Positions 42,061 through 51,287 of a DNA stretch of 59,668 nucleotides are shown one piece after another. Origin of the DNA: Methylotenera_A sp044222005 (GTDB taxonomy: Bacteria > Pseudomonadota > Gammaproteobacteria > Burkholderiales > Methylophilaceae); NCBI GenBank assembly GCA_044222005.1, contig JBGANY010000012.1, forward strand, positions 1-59,668, in the 5' to 3' direction. Position numbers and translations under genes: made by a program. The notes beneath the pieces were generated by a model. That model was not told where the DNA came from, ran no database searches, and worked only from the letters and a program-made list of their open reading frames with translations. How positions within the stretch are numbered: the first letter of the stretch is position 1; each line of letters starts with the position of its first letter.

Positions 42061-43050
42061 ATGCTGGATGCGAAGACAACGGTTGGCGTGGTGGTGATAG
42101 GGCGCAATGAAGGTCAGCGATTGATTCGTTGCCTTCAGTCATTGTCTGGAAAAGGCTTTGCGGTTGTGTATGTAGATTCAGGATCAGCCGATGGTTCTAT
42201 GGATGAGGCAACCAAGGTGGGCGTCAACGCCATTGCGTTGGATATGCAAATTCCTTTTACGGCTGCAAGGGCAAGAAATTCTGGATTTCAGCACCTCCTG
42301 CAAATCTCACCTAATCTAAAGTATGTGCAATTTGTGGATGGTGATTGCGAAGTGATGCCGGAATGGATGGATCAGGGAGTAAATTTTCTTGAGAAACATG
42401 ACGATGTAGCCGTCGTGAGCGGTCATTGTAAGGAAAGATATCCGGAGAAGTCCATTTATAATTTAATGTGTAATTTAGAATGGAATACGCCAATTGGTGA
42501 GGCAAAAGCCAGTGGCGGCAACGCGCTGATGCGGGTGAAAGCTTTTCAAGATGTCGGAGGGTTTAGAAACCAGCTAATCGCTGGAGAAGAGCCAGAACTA
42601 TGCGTCAGATTACGTCTGGCAGGCTGGAAAATATGGCGACTGGATGCGGAAATGGTATTACATGATGCTGCGATGACCAGATTTAGCCAATGGTGGAAGC
42701 GAAATGTCCGCGGCGGCTATGCCTTTGCTGAAGGTGCTTATTTGCATGGAGCGTTGCCGGAGCGGCATTGGGTCAAGGAGTCGAGGCGCTCCTTGATCTG
42801 GGGGTTGTTGATCCCAGCGGTTGTGATTTTAACGACTTTTTTTTGCTGGCAGTGTGGACTAATAGCTGCACTAATTTATCCATTGCAGATCGTCAGACTG
42901 TCCTTGAGAAATAAAAAAGAATCGAAGCCTTACCCATGGTTCTTAGCGAGTTTTAGTGTGCTGGGTAAGTTTGCTGAAATGTATGGCCAAGTAAGATTCC
43001 ATTATCGGCAGATGTTCGGCAGAGCTATCCGATTAATTGAATATAAATGA
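42061..43050 (+). CDS. Family 2 glycosyltransferase with C-terminal hydrophobic region
   Basis: 329 aa. VVVIGRNEGQRLIRCLQSL, YVDSGSADGS, FVDGDCEVMPEW (DxD) and AGEEPELCVRLRLAGWKIW are GT2 motifs. A hydrophobic stretch near residues 245-280 suggests membrane attachment. ATG start with AGGA upstream, 91 nt after the previous gene. Confidence 0.83.
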   Translation: MLDAKTTVGVVVIGRNEGQRLIRCLQSLSGKGFAVVYVDSGSADGSMDEATKVGVNAIALDMQIPFTAARARNSGFQHLLQISPNLKYVQFVDGDCEVMPEWMDQGVNFLEKHDDVAVVSGHCKERYPEKSIYNLMCNLEWNTPIGEAKASGGNALMRVKAFQDVGGFRNQLIAGEEPELCVRLRLAGWKIWRLDAEMVLHDAAMTRFSQWWKRNVRGGYAFAEGAYLHGALPERHWVKESRRSLIWGLLIPAVVILTTFFCWQCGLIAALIYPLQIVRLSLRNKKESKPYPWFLASFSVLGKFAEMYGQVRFHYRQMFGRAIRLIEYK

Positions 43051-43084
43051 ATTAGAATAATCACGTTATGATCGAAAATAACTC

Positions 43085-44245
43085 ATGAGGAAAATTGCTG
43101 CTTTTTACCCTAATTATTTCCACATAGGAGGTATTGCATATGCGGCGCTTTCTATCATTGAAGCTATGCAGTCTGAGGATACAGCTGTTTCTCTTATGGG
43201 GATTGCTTCAGGTGCTGACTTAACTAAACCTTTCTATCGGAATGCTTTTCCTGCGTGGGCAAAATCTATCGCATATCGGCTTTTGACTGAAAAACAGATT
43301 AAGAAATTTTCCCAATTTAGATTTTTTAACTCGCTCAATAATTTAGATATCGTTTATCTTTGGCCGGGTGTTTCTCTAGAGTTATATGAAATTTTGCATG
43401 CACGCGGACATCAACTTGTCATGGAGAGTGTAAATACACACCAAGCAACGAGCAAATTGATACTGGATGCTGAGTATGCTCGGCTGGGACTGATGCCGAC
43501 CCATGGTATAACTTCTGAAGCCGCTACTGAGGAGTCAGCTAAGCTCGATCTGTCAGATTTTGTATTTTCCTGCAGCCAGAATGTTACAGATTCACTGATT
43601 GCTGCGAATGTTCCTCCCCATAAAATACTTCAAACGACTTACGGGCTCAGAGAGAGTGAGGTTCTGGCGACGGATGAATTAGCCGGTCGCTCGCAGGATA
43701 ATGAAATCACTGCCATTTTCGTCGGCACGATAGGCCTACGCAAAGGACCACATCTGATCTTGGATTATTGGTGCCGCTCCAATATGAAAGGAAAATTAAG
43801 ACTAGTCGGCGATATTCAGCCTGAGGTTCGCCATATTGTTGAGCCTTACCTGAAGAGGTCTGATATTGAACACGTACCTTATGTGAAAGACTTGAGATCA
43901 ATATATAAAGAAGCGGATGTCTTCATTCTGCCAAGTCTTGAAGAGGGCAGCCCACTGGTGACCTATCTCGCGCTTGGGGCAGGGTTGCCTTGTATTGTTA
44001 GCCCCATGGGCGGCGGCGGTGTTGTCGAACATAGCAAAGAAGGTTTTGTCATTGCTCCTTTTGATGCTGAAACCTGGATTGAATCATTAAAGAAAATATC
44101 TGAGGATGTTGGTTTAAGAAAAAGATTTTCTCAAAATGCCCATATCAAAGCCCAAAATTATGTATGGGCAAATGTAGGGCGTCAAAGGGAAAAGCTCCTG
44201 CTGTCCCGCTTAAACGAACAAGCTGTCAAGAATAAGGTCAATTAA
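43085..44245 (+). CDS. Family 4 glycosyltransferase
   Basis: 386 aa GT-B enzyme. Acceptor side begins AAFYPNYFHIGGIAYAAL; the donor domain has AIFVGTIGLRKGPHLILDYW and LPSLEEGSPLVTYLALGAGLP, with the retaining E-x7-type motif in a slightly divergent form. The last base is 1 nt from the next ATG, so they are cotranscribed. Confidence 0.82.
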   Translation: MRKIAAFYPNYFHIGGIAYAALSIIEAMQSEDTAVSLMGIASGADLTKPFYRNAFPAWAKSIAYRLLTEKQIKKFSQFRFFNSLNNLDIVYLWPGVSLELYEILHARGHQLVMESVNTHQATSKLILDAEYARLGLMPTHGITSEAATEESAKLDLSDFVFSCSQNVTDSLIAANVPPHKILQTTYGLRESEVLATDELAGRSQDNEITAIFVGTIGLRKGPHLILDYWCRSNMKGKLRLVGDIQPEVRHIVEPYLKRSDIEHVPYVKDLRSIYKEADVFILPSLEEGSPLVTYLALGAGLPCIVSPMGGGGVVEHSKEGFVIAPFDAETWIESLKKISEDVGLRKRFSQNAHIKAQNYVWANVGRQREKLLLSRLNEQAVKNKVN

Positions 44246-44246
44246 A

Positions 44247-45173
44247 ATGAGAGTGCTGGTTCTAGGTGGCAATGGGTTTATTGGGTCTCATATTGTCGAT
44301 GAGTTATTGTCGGCGGGATACGATGTCAATGTTTTTGATAGAAATCCTGAAGTGTGGCGCTCCCCATTGCCTAAAGTTAAATACTTTCTTGGAAACTTTT
44401 CTGATACTTCTTTACTTGCCGAGTCACTTCAGGGTGTGGATGTAGTCATTCACTTGATTAGCACCACTACACCAAGTACTTCTAATCTAGATCCTATAGC
44501 CGACATTCAGAGCAATCTAATAAACACAATTAGGCTTTTGCAGATTATGCTGACTTGCAATATTAAGCGTATTGTATATCTTTCATCTGGGGGGGCGGTT
44601 TACGGTGTGCCTTCGATTAACCCTGTACCTGAAACACATCCATTAGCACCAATTTGTTCTTATGGGGTTGTCAAAGTCGCGATTGAGAAGTATTTGGGAA
44701 TGTATTCTTATCTACATGATTTGAGGCCTATGATTCTTCGGCCATCTAATCCATATGGACCAAGGCAGGGTCATTATAATGTACAAGGCGCGGTAGCAAC
44801 ATTTATGAGGCAAATGTTAGAAAAGAAAAAGCTTAGTATTTGGGGGGACGGGACTATTAAGCGTGATTATTTATTCATTACAGATTTAGCCAAACTTTGT
44901 AGGATAGTTATAGAAAAAGACGGTGCTGGAATAGTAAATGTGGGATCTGGTATGGCTTTGTCATTAAACGAGCTGGTAAAATCAATTAAAACGGAAATGC
45001 AATTTGACGCTGATGTTGAATATTCTGATTCAAGAAAGTTCGATGTTCAGGAGATTGCGCTTGATATTTCTAAAGCAAAAAACATGTTTGGATGGCAACC
45101 AAGCGTTTCGTTAGAAGAAGGACTTTTTTTAAATCATGAATGGTTAAAAACCTTAGAGTTAAAGTTGGATTAA
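44247..45173 (+). CDS. NAD-dependent nucleotide-sugar epimerase/dehydratase
   Basis: 308-aa extended short-chain dehydrogenase. LGGNGFIGSHIVDELL is the cofactor loop. YLSSGGAVYG and YGVVKVAIEKYL give Ser and YxxxK, RPSNPYGPRQG the substrate loop. Close to UDP-glucose 4-epimerase-like enzymes in EPS clusters; a separate full galE lies at 50264, so this one probably acts on a different nucleotide sugar. Confidence 0.8.
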   Translation: MRVLVLGGNGFIGSHIVDELLSAGYDVNVFDRNPEVWRSPLPKVKYFLGNFSDTSLLAESLQGVDVVIHLISTTTPSTSNLDPIADIQSNLINTIRLLQIMLTCNIKRIVYLSSGGAVYGVPSINPVPETHPLAPICSYGVVKVAIEKYLGMYSYLHDLRPMILRPSNPYGPRQGHYNVQGAVATFMRQMLEKKKLSIWGDGTIKRDYLFITDLAKLCRIVIEKDGAGIVNVGSGMALSLNELVKSIKTEMQFDADVEYSDSRKFDVQEIALDISKAKNMFGWQPSVSLEEGLFLNHEWLKTLELKLD

Positions 45174-45285
45174 ATGAGAAAACTAATAATGGAATTACCA
45201 CGAGAGTTGCTAAGTAGCGGTTATAAATTATTTACATTTAAAGATAAAGAAATTAAGCATGCTGGTTATAGCTTCAAGGTATGTA

Positions 45286-45810
45286 ATGATGGCTGAAATT
45301 AATAACGATTCGATTATTGTTTCAGCAGAAATGCCTGACTGGTCACGTGAGTATAAATCAATGTTTGAGTGGGCTCCTTCACGCTCTTTACTGGCAACCA
45401 TTCGGGACTATCAGCGATTTTCACTATCCTCTAATATTTTTAAACGAGTTATCTTGAAAAAGATAACAGTGCTACGACATCGGTTCTGGGGTGTTGTGAC
45501 TGGCGCAGATATACCTTTAAATTGTCAAATTGAAGGCGGTTTGTTAATACCGCATCCGAATGGTATCGTGATTCATCCAGAAGTGAAAATTGGTCCAAAT
45601 TGCTTAATATTTCAACAGGTTACCATTGGACAAAAAGGAGAGCTTGGTCTTCCTGATATTGGTGGGCATGTCGATATAGGTGCAGGGGCTAAAATACTAG
45701 GTAATATAAAAATTGGCGATCATGCGCGTATAGGCGCCAATGCGGTCGTGGTGCACGATGTGCCAGCAGGTAAAACAGCAGTTGGAATTCCGGCTAAGGT
45801 ATTAGGCTAA
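45286..45810 (+). CDS. Serine-acetyltransferase-like O-acetyltransferase
   Basis: 174 aa from ATG 45286 (AAGGT ribosome site; an ATG at 45259 is possible but poorer). The C-terminal half is a left-handed beta-helix (IPHPNGIVIHPEVKIGPNC, IGDHARIGANAVVVHDVPAGK), like CysE-type and colanic-acid acetyltransferases. Lacks the N-terminal helical domain length of true CysE. Likely acetylates a sugar of the locus 2 polymer. Confidence 0.8.
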   Translation: MMAEINNDSIIVSAEMPDWSREYKSMFEWAPSRSLLATIRDYQRFSLSSNIFKRVILKKITVLRHRFWGVVTGADIPLNCQIEGGLLIPHPNGIVIHPEVKIGPNCLIFQQVTIGQKGELGLPDIGGHVDIGAGAKILGNIKIGDHARIGANAVVVHDVPAGKTAVGIPAKVLG

Positions 45811-45851
45811 TGCGCAATTAACTGAATGACAAAACTAATTTTAAGAAAGAA

Positions 45852-47060
45852 ATGATGCGCGTTACCTATTTTATCAATCAATACCCCAAGGTTAGCCACA
45901 GTTTTATACGCCGAGAGATTCTTGCTCTAGAAAGGTTGGGTATGACTGTTCAGCGTGTCGCGCTGAGAGGTGGAAAGGGCGAACTGGTAGACCAGGAGGA
46001 TTTTGAGGAACAAGCCAACACGCGCTATGTGCTTGAGAGCGGCGTATTCGCGCTATTGTCAGCGGTGCTTAAAGTCCTGGTTTCAAATCCCATAAGGTTT
46101 TTTCTGACGTTTAAATTAGCATTGAAAATGGGCTGGAATGCGGACAGGCCGTTAGCCTTTCATCTCATTTACTTTGCAGAGGCTTGCCAAGCCTTTCTTT
46201 GGATGAAATCGTTTGGTGCACAGCATGTGCATGCCCATTTTGGGAGCAACTCGGCTGAAGTCGTCATGCTGGCGCATGCGCTTGGCGGGCCGTCTTACAG
46301 TTTTACAGTCCATGGGCCGGAGGAGTTTGATAAGCCTCAGACACTCAAGCTTGCAGAAAAAATCCGTCAGGCCTCCTTTATTGTAGCCATCAGCTCTTTC
46401 GGACGGAGCCAGTTATATCGCTGGATAGCGCATGAATATTGGCATAAGGTAAAAATCGTCCATTGCGGGCTTGAGCGATCATTCTATGATATTGCGCCTT
46501 TACCACCACCCCATAAAGCCCGTCTGGTATGCGTTGGCAGGCTATGTGAGCAGAAAGGGCAACTCTTATTGCTGGAAGCGTGCCGAATGTTAAAAGAAAA
46601 GGGTCTTGAATTTGAGTTGGTGTTAGCCGGAGACGGAGAAATGCGGCCTGAAATCGAGCGGGCTATTAAAGCGTATGGTCTTGATGCCAATGTAAAGATC
46701 ACTGGCTGGATCAGCAGCAAGCAGGTGCGCGATGAGATTCTGGAATCACAAGCCATGGTGCTGCCCAGCTTTGCCGAAGGTTTGCCAGTGGTCATTATGG
46801 AGGCGATGGCGCTTAAACGGCCAGTGATCAGCACCTATATTGCAGGGATCCCGGAACTGGTGATTCCAGGTGAGAATGGCTGGCTAGTTCCGGCAGGATC
46901 TGTGTTTGAACTTTCCAATGCTATGGAACAAGCGTTATCTGCATCTGTACAGCAGCTAAGCGATATGGGGGAGGCTGCCTACACCAGAGTGACACAGCGG
47001 CATAGTATTGATACCGAAGCAGGGAAGTTGGCAGTGTTATTTCTTGAAAGCGCCAGATAG
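45852..47060 (+). CDS. Family 4 glycosyltransferase (WcaL-like)
   Basis: 402 aa. YFINQYPKVSHSFIRREILAL at the start is the WcaL-type signature; HAHFGSNSAEVVMLAHALG, FTVHGPEEFD, VCVGRLCEQKGQLLLLEAC and PSFAEGLPVVIMEAMALKRPV follow, the last being the E-x7-E motif. The next gene starts immediately after its stop. Confidence 0.86.
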   Translation: MMRVTYFINQYPKVSHSFIRREILALERLGMTVQRVALRGGKGELVDQEDFEEQANTRYVLESGVFALLSAVLKVLVSNPIRFFLTFKLALKMGWNADRPLAFHLIYFAEACQAFLWMKSFGAQHVHAHFGSNSAEVVMLAHALGGPSYSFTVHGPEEFDKPQTLKLAEKIRQASFIVAISSFGRSQLYRWIAHEYWHKVKIVHCGLERSFYDIAPLPPPHKARLVCVGRLCEQKGQLLLLEACRMLKEKGLEFELVLAGDGEMRPEIERAIKAYGLDANVKITGWISSKQVRDEILESQAMVLPSFAEGLPVVIMEAMALKRPVISTYIAGIPELVIPGENGWLVPAGSVFELSNAMEQALSASVQQLSDMGEAAYTRVTQRHSIDTEAGKLAVLFLESAR

Positions 47061-48239
47061 ATGAATTTGATTGAAATTTTGCTTTCAGCGATTGCTGCCT
47101 TGCTACTCATTCCGTCGCTGGTCATATTTGTGCAGGTGTTATTTGCTTGTTTCTTCAGGAAGTATGACGATATTACTCCAGCAGAGGGCATGCGCATTGC
47201 TGTGCTAATTCCTGCCCATAACGAATCTTCCGGAATTATCGCTACGCTCGCTTCGATCAAGCCCCAGCTTAAAATAACGGATCGTCTGCTTGTGGTTGCG
47301 GATAACTGCAGCGATGATACAGCAGAAGTTGCTGAAGAACATGGGGCAGAAGCGATTAAGCGCCACGACCTGGATAAGCGGGGAAAAGGCTTTGCGCTGG
47401 ATTTTGGCGTTCGCTATTTGGCGAAAAGTCCGCCTGATGTGGTTGTTGTGGTAGATGCTGATTGTATGCTGCAAGCTGACTCATTAAGCTTGCTTGCAGC
47501 TTATGCGTTAAAAACTGGCCGCCCTGTTCAGGCACTGGATCTAATGTATGCAAAGGGAATGGACCTTAAATCCAGAATGGCCGAATTTGCCTGGTGCGTA
47601 AAAAATCTGGTACGCCCGCTTGGCTATGCCAGGTTAGGCCTGCCGTGCCAGTTGATGGGTACGGGAATGGCTTTTCCGTGGCGTCTGATTTCTGATGCTG
47701 ATATAGCGAATGGTAGCATTGTTGAAGATATGAAATTGGGTATTGAGTTTTCTAAAGCGGGTATGCCACCGATTTTTTATTTGGGCTCGCAGGTAACAAG
47801 TTATTTCCCGGCAGTATCCGAAGTTCAGTCTGGACAAAGAATGCGCTGGGAGCATGGACATATTGCAACAATCCTTTCAGAGGCGCCTAGATTATTTGCT
47901 CAAGGTATTGCCAAACGAGATATTAACCTGCTGGCCTTAGCGTTTGATTTATCTGTGCCGCCTCTTGCCTTGCTGGTTACGCTTTTGTTCGGATATGCTG
48001 CAGTCACAGGATTAGTTCTTATGCTGTATGCTGTGGGCTATGTAGCATTCCTTGTTTCGCTGTCTGGCGTTGTGCTTTTGAGTATTGCTATTGTCATAGC
48101 GTGGCTGGGTTGGGGCAGACATATTATTTCTTTCTCAGCAATGCTTCTGGTACCAGTTTATGTAATATCAAAAATTCCTCACTACGCTAAATTTTTGTTC
48201 AAAAGACAAAAAGCCTGGAATAAGACAGAAAGAGATTAG
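47061..48239 (+). CDS. Membrane family 2 glycosyltransferase, processive type
   Basis: 392 aa. One N-terminal helix, GT2 core (AVLIPAHNESSGIIATL, VADNCSDDT, VVDADCML), then the QRMRWEHG version of the QxxRW motif and three or so C-terminal helices. The layout resembles cellulose/hyaluronan-synthase-like enzymes. It could add a residue from the cytosol or polymerise; within this cluster a single-residue transferase is more likely. Start directly abuts the previous stop. Confidence 0.83.
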   Translation: MNLIEILLSAIAALLLIPSLVIFVQVLFACFFRKYDDITPAEGMRIAVLIPAHNESSGIIATLASIKPQLKITDRLLVVADNCSDDTAEVAEEHGAEAIKRHDLDKRGKGFALDFGVRYLAKSPPDVVVVVDADCMLQADSLSLLAAYALKTGRPVQALDLMYAKGMDLKSRMAEFAWCVKNLVRPLGYARLGLPCQLMGTGMAFPWRLISDADIANGSIVEDMKLGIEFSKAGMPPIFYLGSQVTSYFPAVSEVQSGQRMRWEHGHIATILSEAPRLFAQGIAKRDINLLALAFDLSVPPLALLVTLLFGYAAVTGLVLMLYAVGYVAFLVSLSGVVLLSIAIVIAWLGWGRHIISFSAMLLVPVYVISKIPHYAKFLFKRQKAWNKTERD

Positions 48240-48248
48240 GTTTAATTG

Positions 48249-49361
48249 ATGGATGATTTCGAGCGTGAAGTGTATTGCATTGGCGGATTGCCCTTTGATG
48301 CAATAGATTTGTCAAAAACGATGAGTCGTTTGCGTGACGCTAAATTTAAAAAAATTCCTTGTTTCCTAACGACGCCTAATCTTAATTTTATGATTATGTC
48401 GATAGATGATTCAGATTTTCGTAACTCGGTAATTCACAGTGATATTGTGATTGCCGATGGCGCTCCGATTGTCTGGATAGCGAAGATGCTTGGTATACCG
48501 ATTACAGAGAGAGTAGCTGGGTCGACTTTGTTCGAAGCGCTTGGTAATGAATGGCGAAGAAAGCTGACAGTTTATTTTTTTGGAGGTCCAGATGGTGTTG
48601 CAGCAGAAGCGAGTAAACGTATTAATGAAAAATCTACTGGCTTGTCTTGTGTTGGGTACCATACACCAGGTTATGGTACTGTTGATCAAATGAGCGAAGC
48701 AAAAGTTATTGAAAATATCAATTTAAGCGGCGCTGATTTTTTAGTGGTAGCGTTAGGTGCAAAGAAAGCACAAGCTTGGATAGTTAAAAATCTGCATAGG
48801 ATTCATTTGCCTATAGTGGGAAACCTTGGTGCTGTTATCAATTTTGAAGCAAAACGACTAAAAAGAGCGCCTGTAAGGTTGCAAAAAATTGGACTGGAAT
48901 GGGCGTGGCGTATTAAAGAGGAGCCGTATTTGTGGAAACGCTATTGGAACGACGGCTGGTTTTTTTTACGACTTTTGATTACTAAAATACTTCCTCATGT
49001 AATTTGGTTAAAGTTAAACCAACAGCACCTGCAAAAGCAGTCACATAATAGCTCCATTATTTTGAGTGAAGCTGAAGATTTCTCCAGATTGATTATTTCA
49101 GGCGCTGTGCTTGACCCTGTCACTCCTGACATTCGCCTATTAATGAGGCAGGCTAGTTTGCAAAATAAAAATATACAAGTGGATCTTGCCAAAGCGGAAT
49201 ACCTTAGTCCTGGCACTTTAGGGTTGTTATTATTGCTTAAAAAACAACTAGATAGACACGGATTTCAATTGAAAATTGTAGGACTGCAGCCCAGTATGAG
49301 AAAATTACTTGATTGGAATGGGTTGACTTACCTTATTGAGCAAAAGGTTGAAGGGCTTTAA
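48249..49361 (+). CDS. WecG/TagA-family (GT26) transferase fused to a STAS domain
   Basis: 370 aa from ATG 48249. Residues 1-255 are a GT26 enzyme: TTPNLNFMIM, IADGAPIVW, RVAGSTLFEAL, FFGGPDGVA, VVALGAKKAQAW and NLGAVINFEAK. Residues about 270-370 look like a STAS/SpoIIAA-type domain (IQVDLAKAEYLSPGTLGLLLLLKK, then LKIVGLQPSMRKLLDWNGL). The DSSG phosphorylation motif of anti-sigma antagonists is replaced by LSPGT, so canonical Ser phosphorylation is doubtful. GT26 enzymes add ManNAc(A)-like or glucosyl residues to an undecaprenyl-linked sugar. The fusion hints at regulation or docking. Confidence 0.82.
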   Translation: MDDFEREVYCIGGLPFDAIDLSKTMSRLRDAKFKKIPCFLTTPNLNFMIMSIDDSDFRNSVIHSDIVIADGAPIVWIAKMLGIPITERVAGSTLFEALGNEWRRKLTVYFFGGPDGVAAEASKRINEKSTGLSCVGYHTPGYGTVDQMSEAKVIENINLSGADFLVVALGAKKAQAWIVKNLHRIHLPIVGNLGAVINFEAKRLKRAPVRLQKIGLEWAWRIKEEPYLWKRYWNDGWFFLRLLITKILPHVIWLKLNQQHLQKQSHNSSIILSEAEDFSRLIISGAVLDPVTPDIRLLMRQASLQNKNIQVDLAKAEYLSPGTLGLLLLLKKQLDRHGFQLKIVGLQPSMRKLLDWNGLTYLIEQKVEGL

Positions 49362-49418
49362 AAAATTTATTTATTAAGAGTTTCTTGAAAACAGAAATGT
49401 AATTAAGGTGTTAAAAAT

Positions 49419-50237
49419 ATGTATGAGGCATTTTACGGGTTGAAAGAGAAACCATTTTCTATTCAGCCTGACCCGGAATTTTTATTTTTTGGCCTGCGCC
49501 ACAGTATGGCTTATGCAATGCTGGAATATGGTATACAAAACCGTGCCGGCTTCTCTGTGATTTGTGGTGAGATCGGCTGCGGCAAGACCACCCTTGTGCG
49601 GCATATGCTGAATAATCTTGGCGATGAACTTACTGTGGGGATCGTGTATAACACGCATCAGCATATTGATGACCTGCTAAGCTGGATTATGCTGGCATTT
49701 AATCAGCCGTATGAAGACAAATCGCCGTTGGCGTTATTTGATGCCTTCCAGCAATTTTTAATTAGATCTTATGCTGAAGGTAAGCGTGTTGTACTCATTA
49801 TTGACGAAGCGCAGAATTTAAATCCCGCTGCTTTGGAATCGCTGCGCATGCTTTCTAACATTAATGCAGATAAAGACCAATTGTTGCAAATCATATTAGT
49901 CGGGCAACCGCAACTTAGAGATTTGCTGCGCCGTCCTGATCTGCAGCAGTTTTTTCAGCGTGTATCAGTCGATTTCTTTATTCCGCCATTGGAGTCATTT
50001 GAAGTTGACAAGTACATCCAGCACCGGCTGCATGTAGCAGGCCGTGATGAGCCTTTATTCACGCCTGCAGCCACACGCCTGATTGGCGAAGCTGCACGCG
50101 GCATTCCGCGCAGCATTAATATTCTGTGTGATACTGCTCTGGTGTATGGCTACTCTACCAATGCAGACAAAATTGATGTTGGCCTGGTACGTGAGGTGCT
50201 TAAGGACAGAGCCGAGTTCGGCGTACTAGGAGCTTAG
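49419..50237 (+). CDS. ExeA/GspA-like AAA ATPase of the EPS locus
   Basis: 272 aa. YGLKEKPFSIQPDPEFLFFG is the ExeA/GspA N-terminus; Walker A GEIGCGKTT and Walker B VLIIDEAQNL with sensor GQPQLRDLL follow. Related to the ATPase found in exosortase-associated EPS loci. It lacks the C-terminal membrane and peptidoglycan-binding part of true GspA/ExeA, so it is probably cytosolic. Role in polymer assembly or export is inferred from context only. Confidence 0.83.
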   Translation: MYEAFYGLKEKPFSIQPDPEFLFFGLRHSMAYAMLEYGIQNRAGFSVICGEIGCGKTTLVRHMLNNLGDELTVGIVYNTHQHIDDLLSWIMLAFNQPYEDKSPLALFDAFQQFLIRSYAEGKRVVLIIDEAQNLNPAALESLRMLSNINADKDQLLQIILVGQPQLRDLLRRPDLQQFFQRVSVDFFIPPLESFEVDKYIQHRLHVAGRDEPLFTPAATRLIGEAARGIPRSINILCDTALVYGYSTNADKIDVGLVREVLKDRAEFGVLGA

Positions 50238-50263
50238 GGCTAGGTATTTAGGGGGGGGGGATC

Positions 50264-51274
50264 TTGAGTATATTGGTGACGGGCGGTGCTGGTTATATTG
50301 GCTCTCATACTTGCGTTGAGCTGCTAAACGCCGGATATGAAGTGGTAATAATCGATAACTTTTGTAATAGCAAACCGGAAGTCATCAATCGAATTCAAAA
50401 AATCACAGGCAAAACGGCTGCCTTGATACAAGGCGATGTGCGCGATAAAGATTTTCTAAGGACTGTTTTCAAGCAGCATGCGATCAAGGCGGTGATTCAT
50501 TTTGCCGGATTAAAGGCGGTGGCAGAATCTGTCGCTAATCCGCTTAGATACTACGATAACAATGTTATGGGCAGTTTAGCATTGGCCGAAGTGATGGCCG
50601 AGTTTAACGTCAAGAATCTAGTATTTAGCTCCTCCGCAACTGTGTATGGTTTCTCTGACACCAAGCCAATACCGGAAACAGCGCCATTAAGCCCTTTTAA
50701 CCCCTATGGGCACAGCAAACGCATGGTGGAGCAGATTCTGGAAGACTTAAGCGCATCAGATTCCGCTTGGAATATTGCTTTATTGCGCTATTTTAACCCG
50801 GTCGGCGCGCATGATAGCGGCATGATCGGCGAAGATCCCAATGGTATCCCTAATAATCTGATGCCATATGTATCGCAAGTGGCTGCAGGCAAGCTAAAGG
50901 AGTTGAGCATATTCGGCAACGATTACCCGACTGTTGATGGTACGGGTGTACGCGATTATATTCATGTGGTAGATTTGGCTTTAGGCCATGTGGCCGCACT
51001 TCATGTGCTGGATAAAAACTGCGGATTGTTAACCGTAAATCTGGGCGCGGGCCACGGTTATAGCGTATTAGAGCTGGTGTATACTTTCCAAGAAGTTACC
51101 GGGAGGGCTATTCCCTATAAAATTGTTGAGCGGCGGGCAGGCGACATCGCGATGTATTTTGCAGACGCCACTTTGGCCAAACAGAAACTGGCCTGGCAAA
51201 CGCAGCGTGATTTGACCGATATTTGCCGTGATGCCTGGCGCTGGCAATCACAGAACCCGCAAGGATATAGCTAA
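50264..51274 (+). CDS. galE: UDP-glucose 4-epimerase
   Basis: 336 aa, TTG start behind a run of nine G residues that serves as ribosome site. VTGGAGYIGSHTCVELL, SSSATVYG, YGHSKRMVEQIL and RYFNPVGAHDSG are GalE signatures. Interconverts UDP-glucose and UDP-galactose for polymer synthesis. Converges with the WcaJ-like gene, 13 nt between stops. Confidence 0.94.
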   Translation: MSILVTGGAGYIGSHTCVELLNAGYEVVIIDNFCNSKPEVINRIQKITGKTAALIQGDVRDKDFLRTVFKQHAIKAVIHFAGLKAVAESVANPLRYYDNNVMGSLALAEVMAEFNVKNLVFSSSATVYGFSDTKPIPETAPLSPFNPYGHSKRMVEQILEDLSASDSAWNIALLRYFNPVGAHDSGMIGEDPNGIPNNLMPYVSQVAAGKLKELSIFGNDYPTVDGTGVRDYIHVVDLALGHVAALHVLDKNCGLLTVNLGAGHGYSVLELVYTFQEVTGRAIPYKIVERRAGDIAMYFADATLAKQKLAWQTQRDLTDICRDAWRWQSQNPQGYS

Positions 51275-51287
51275 ATTATTACTTCTC

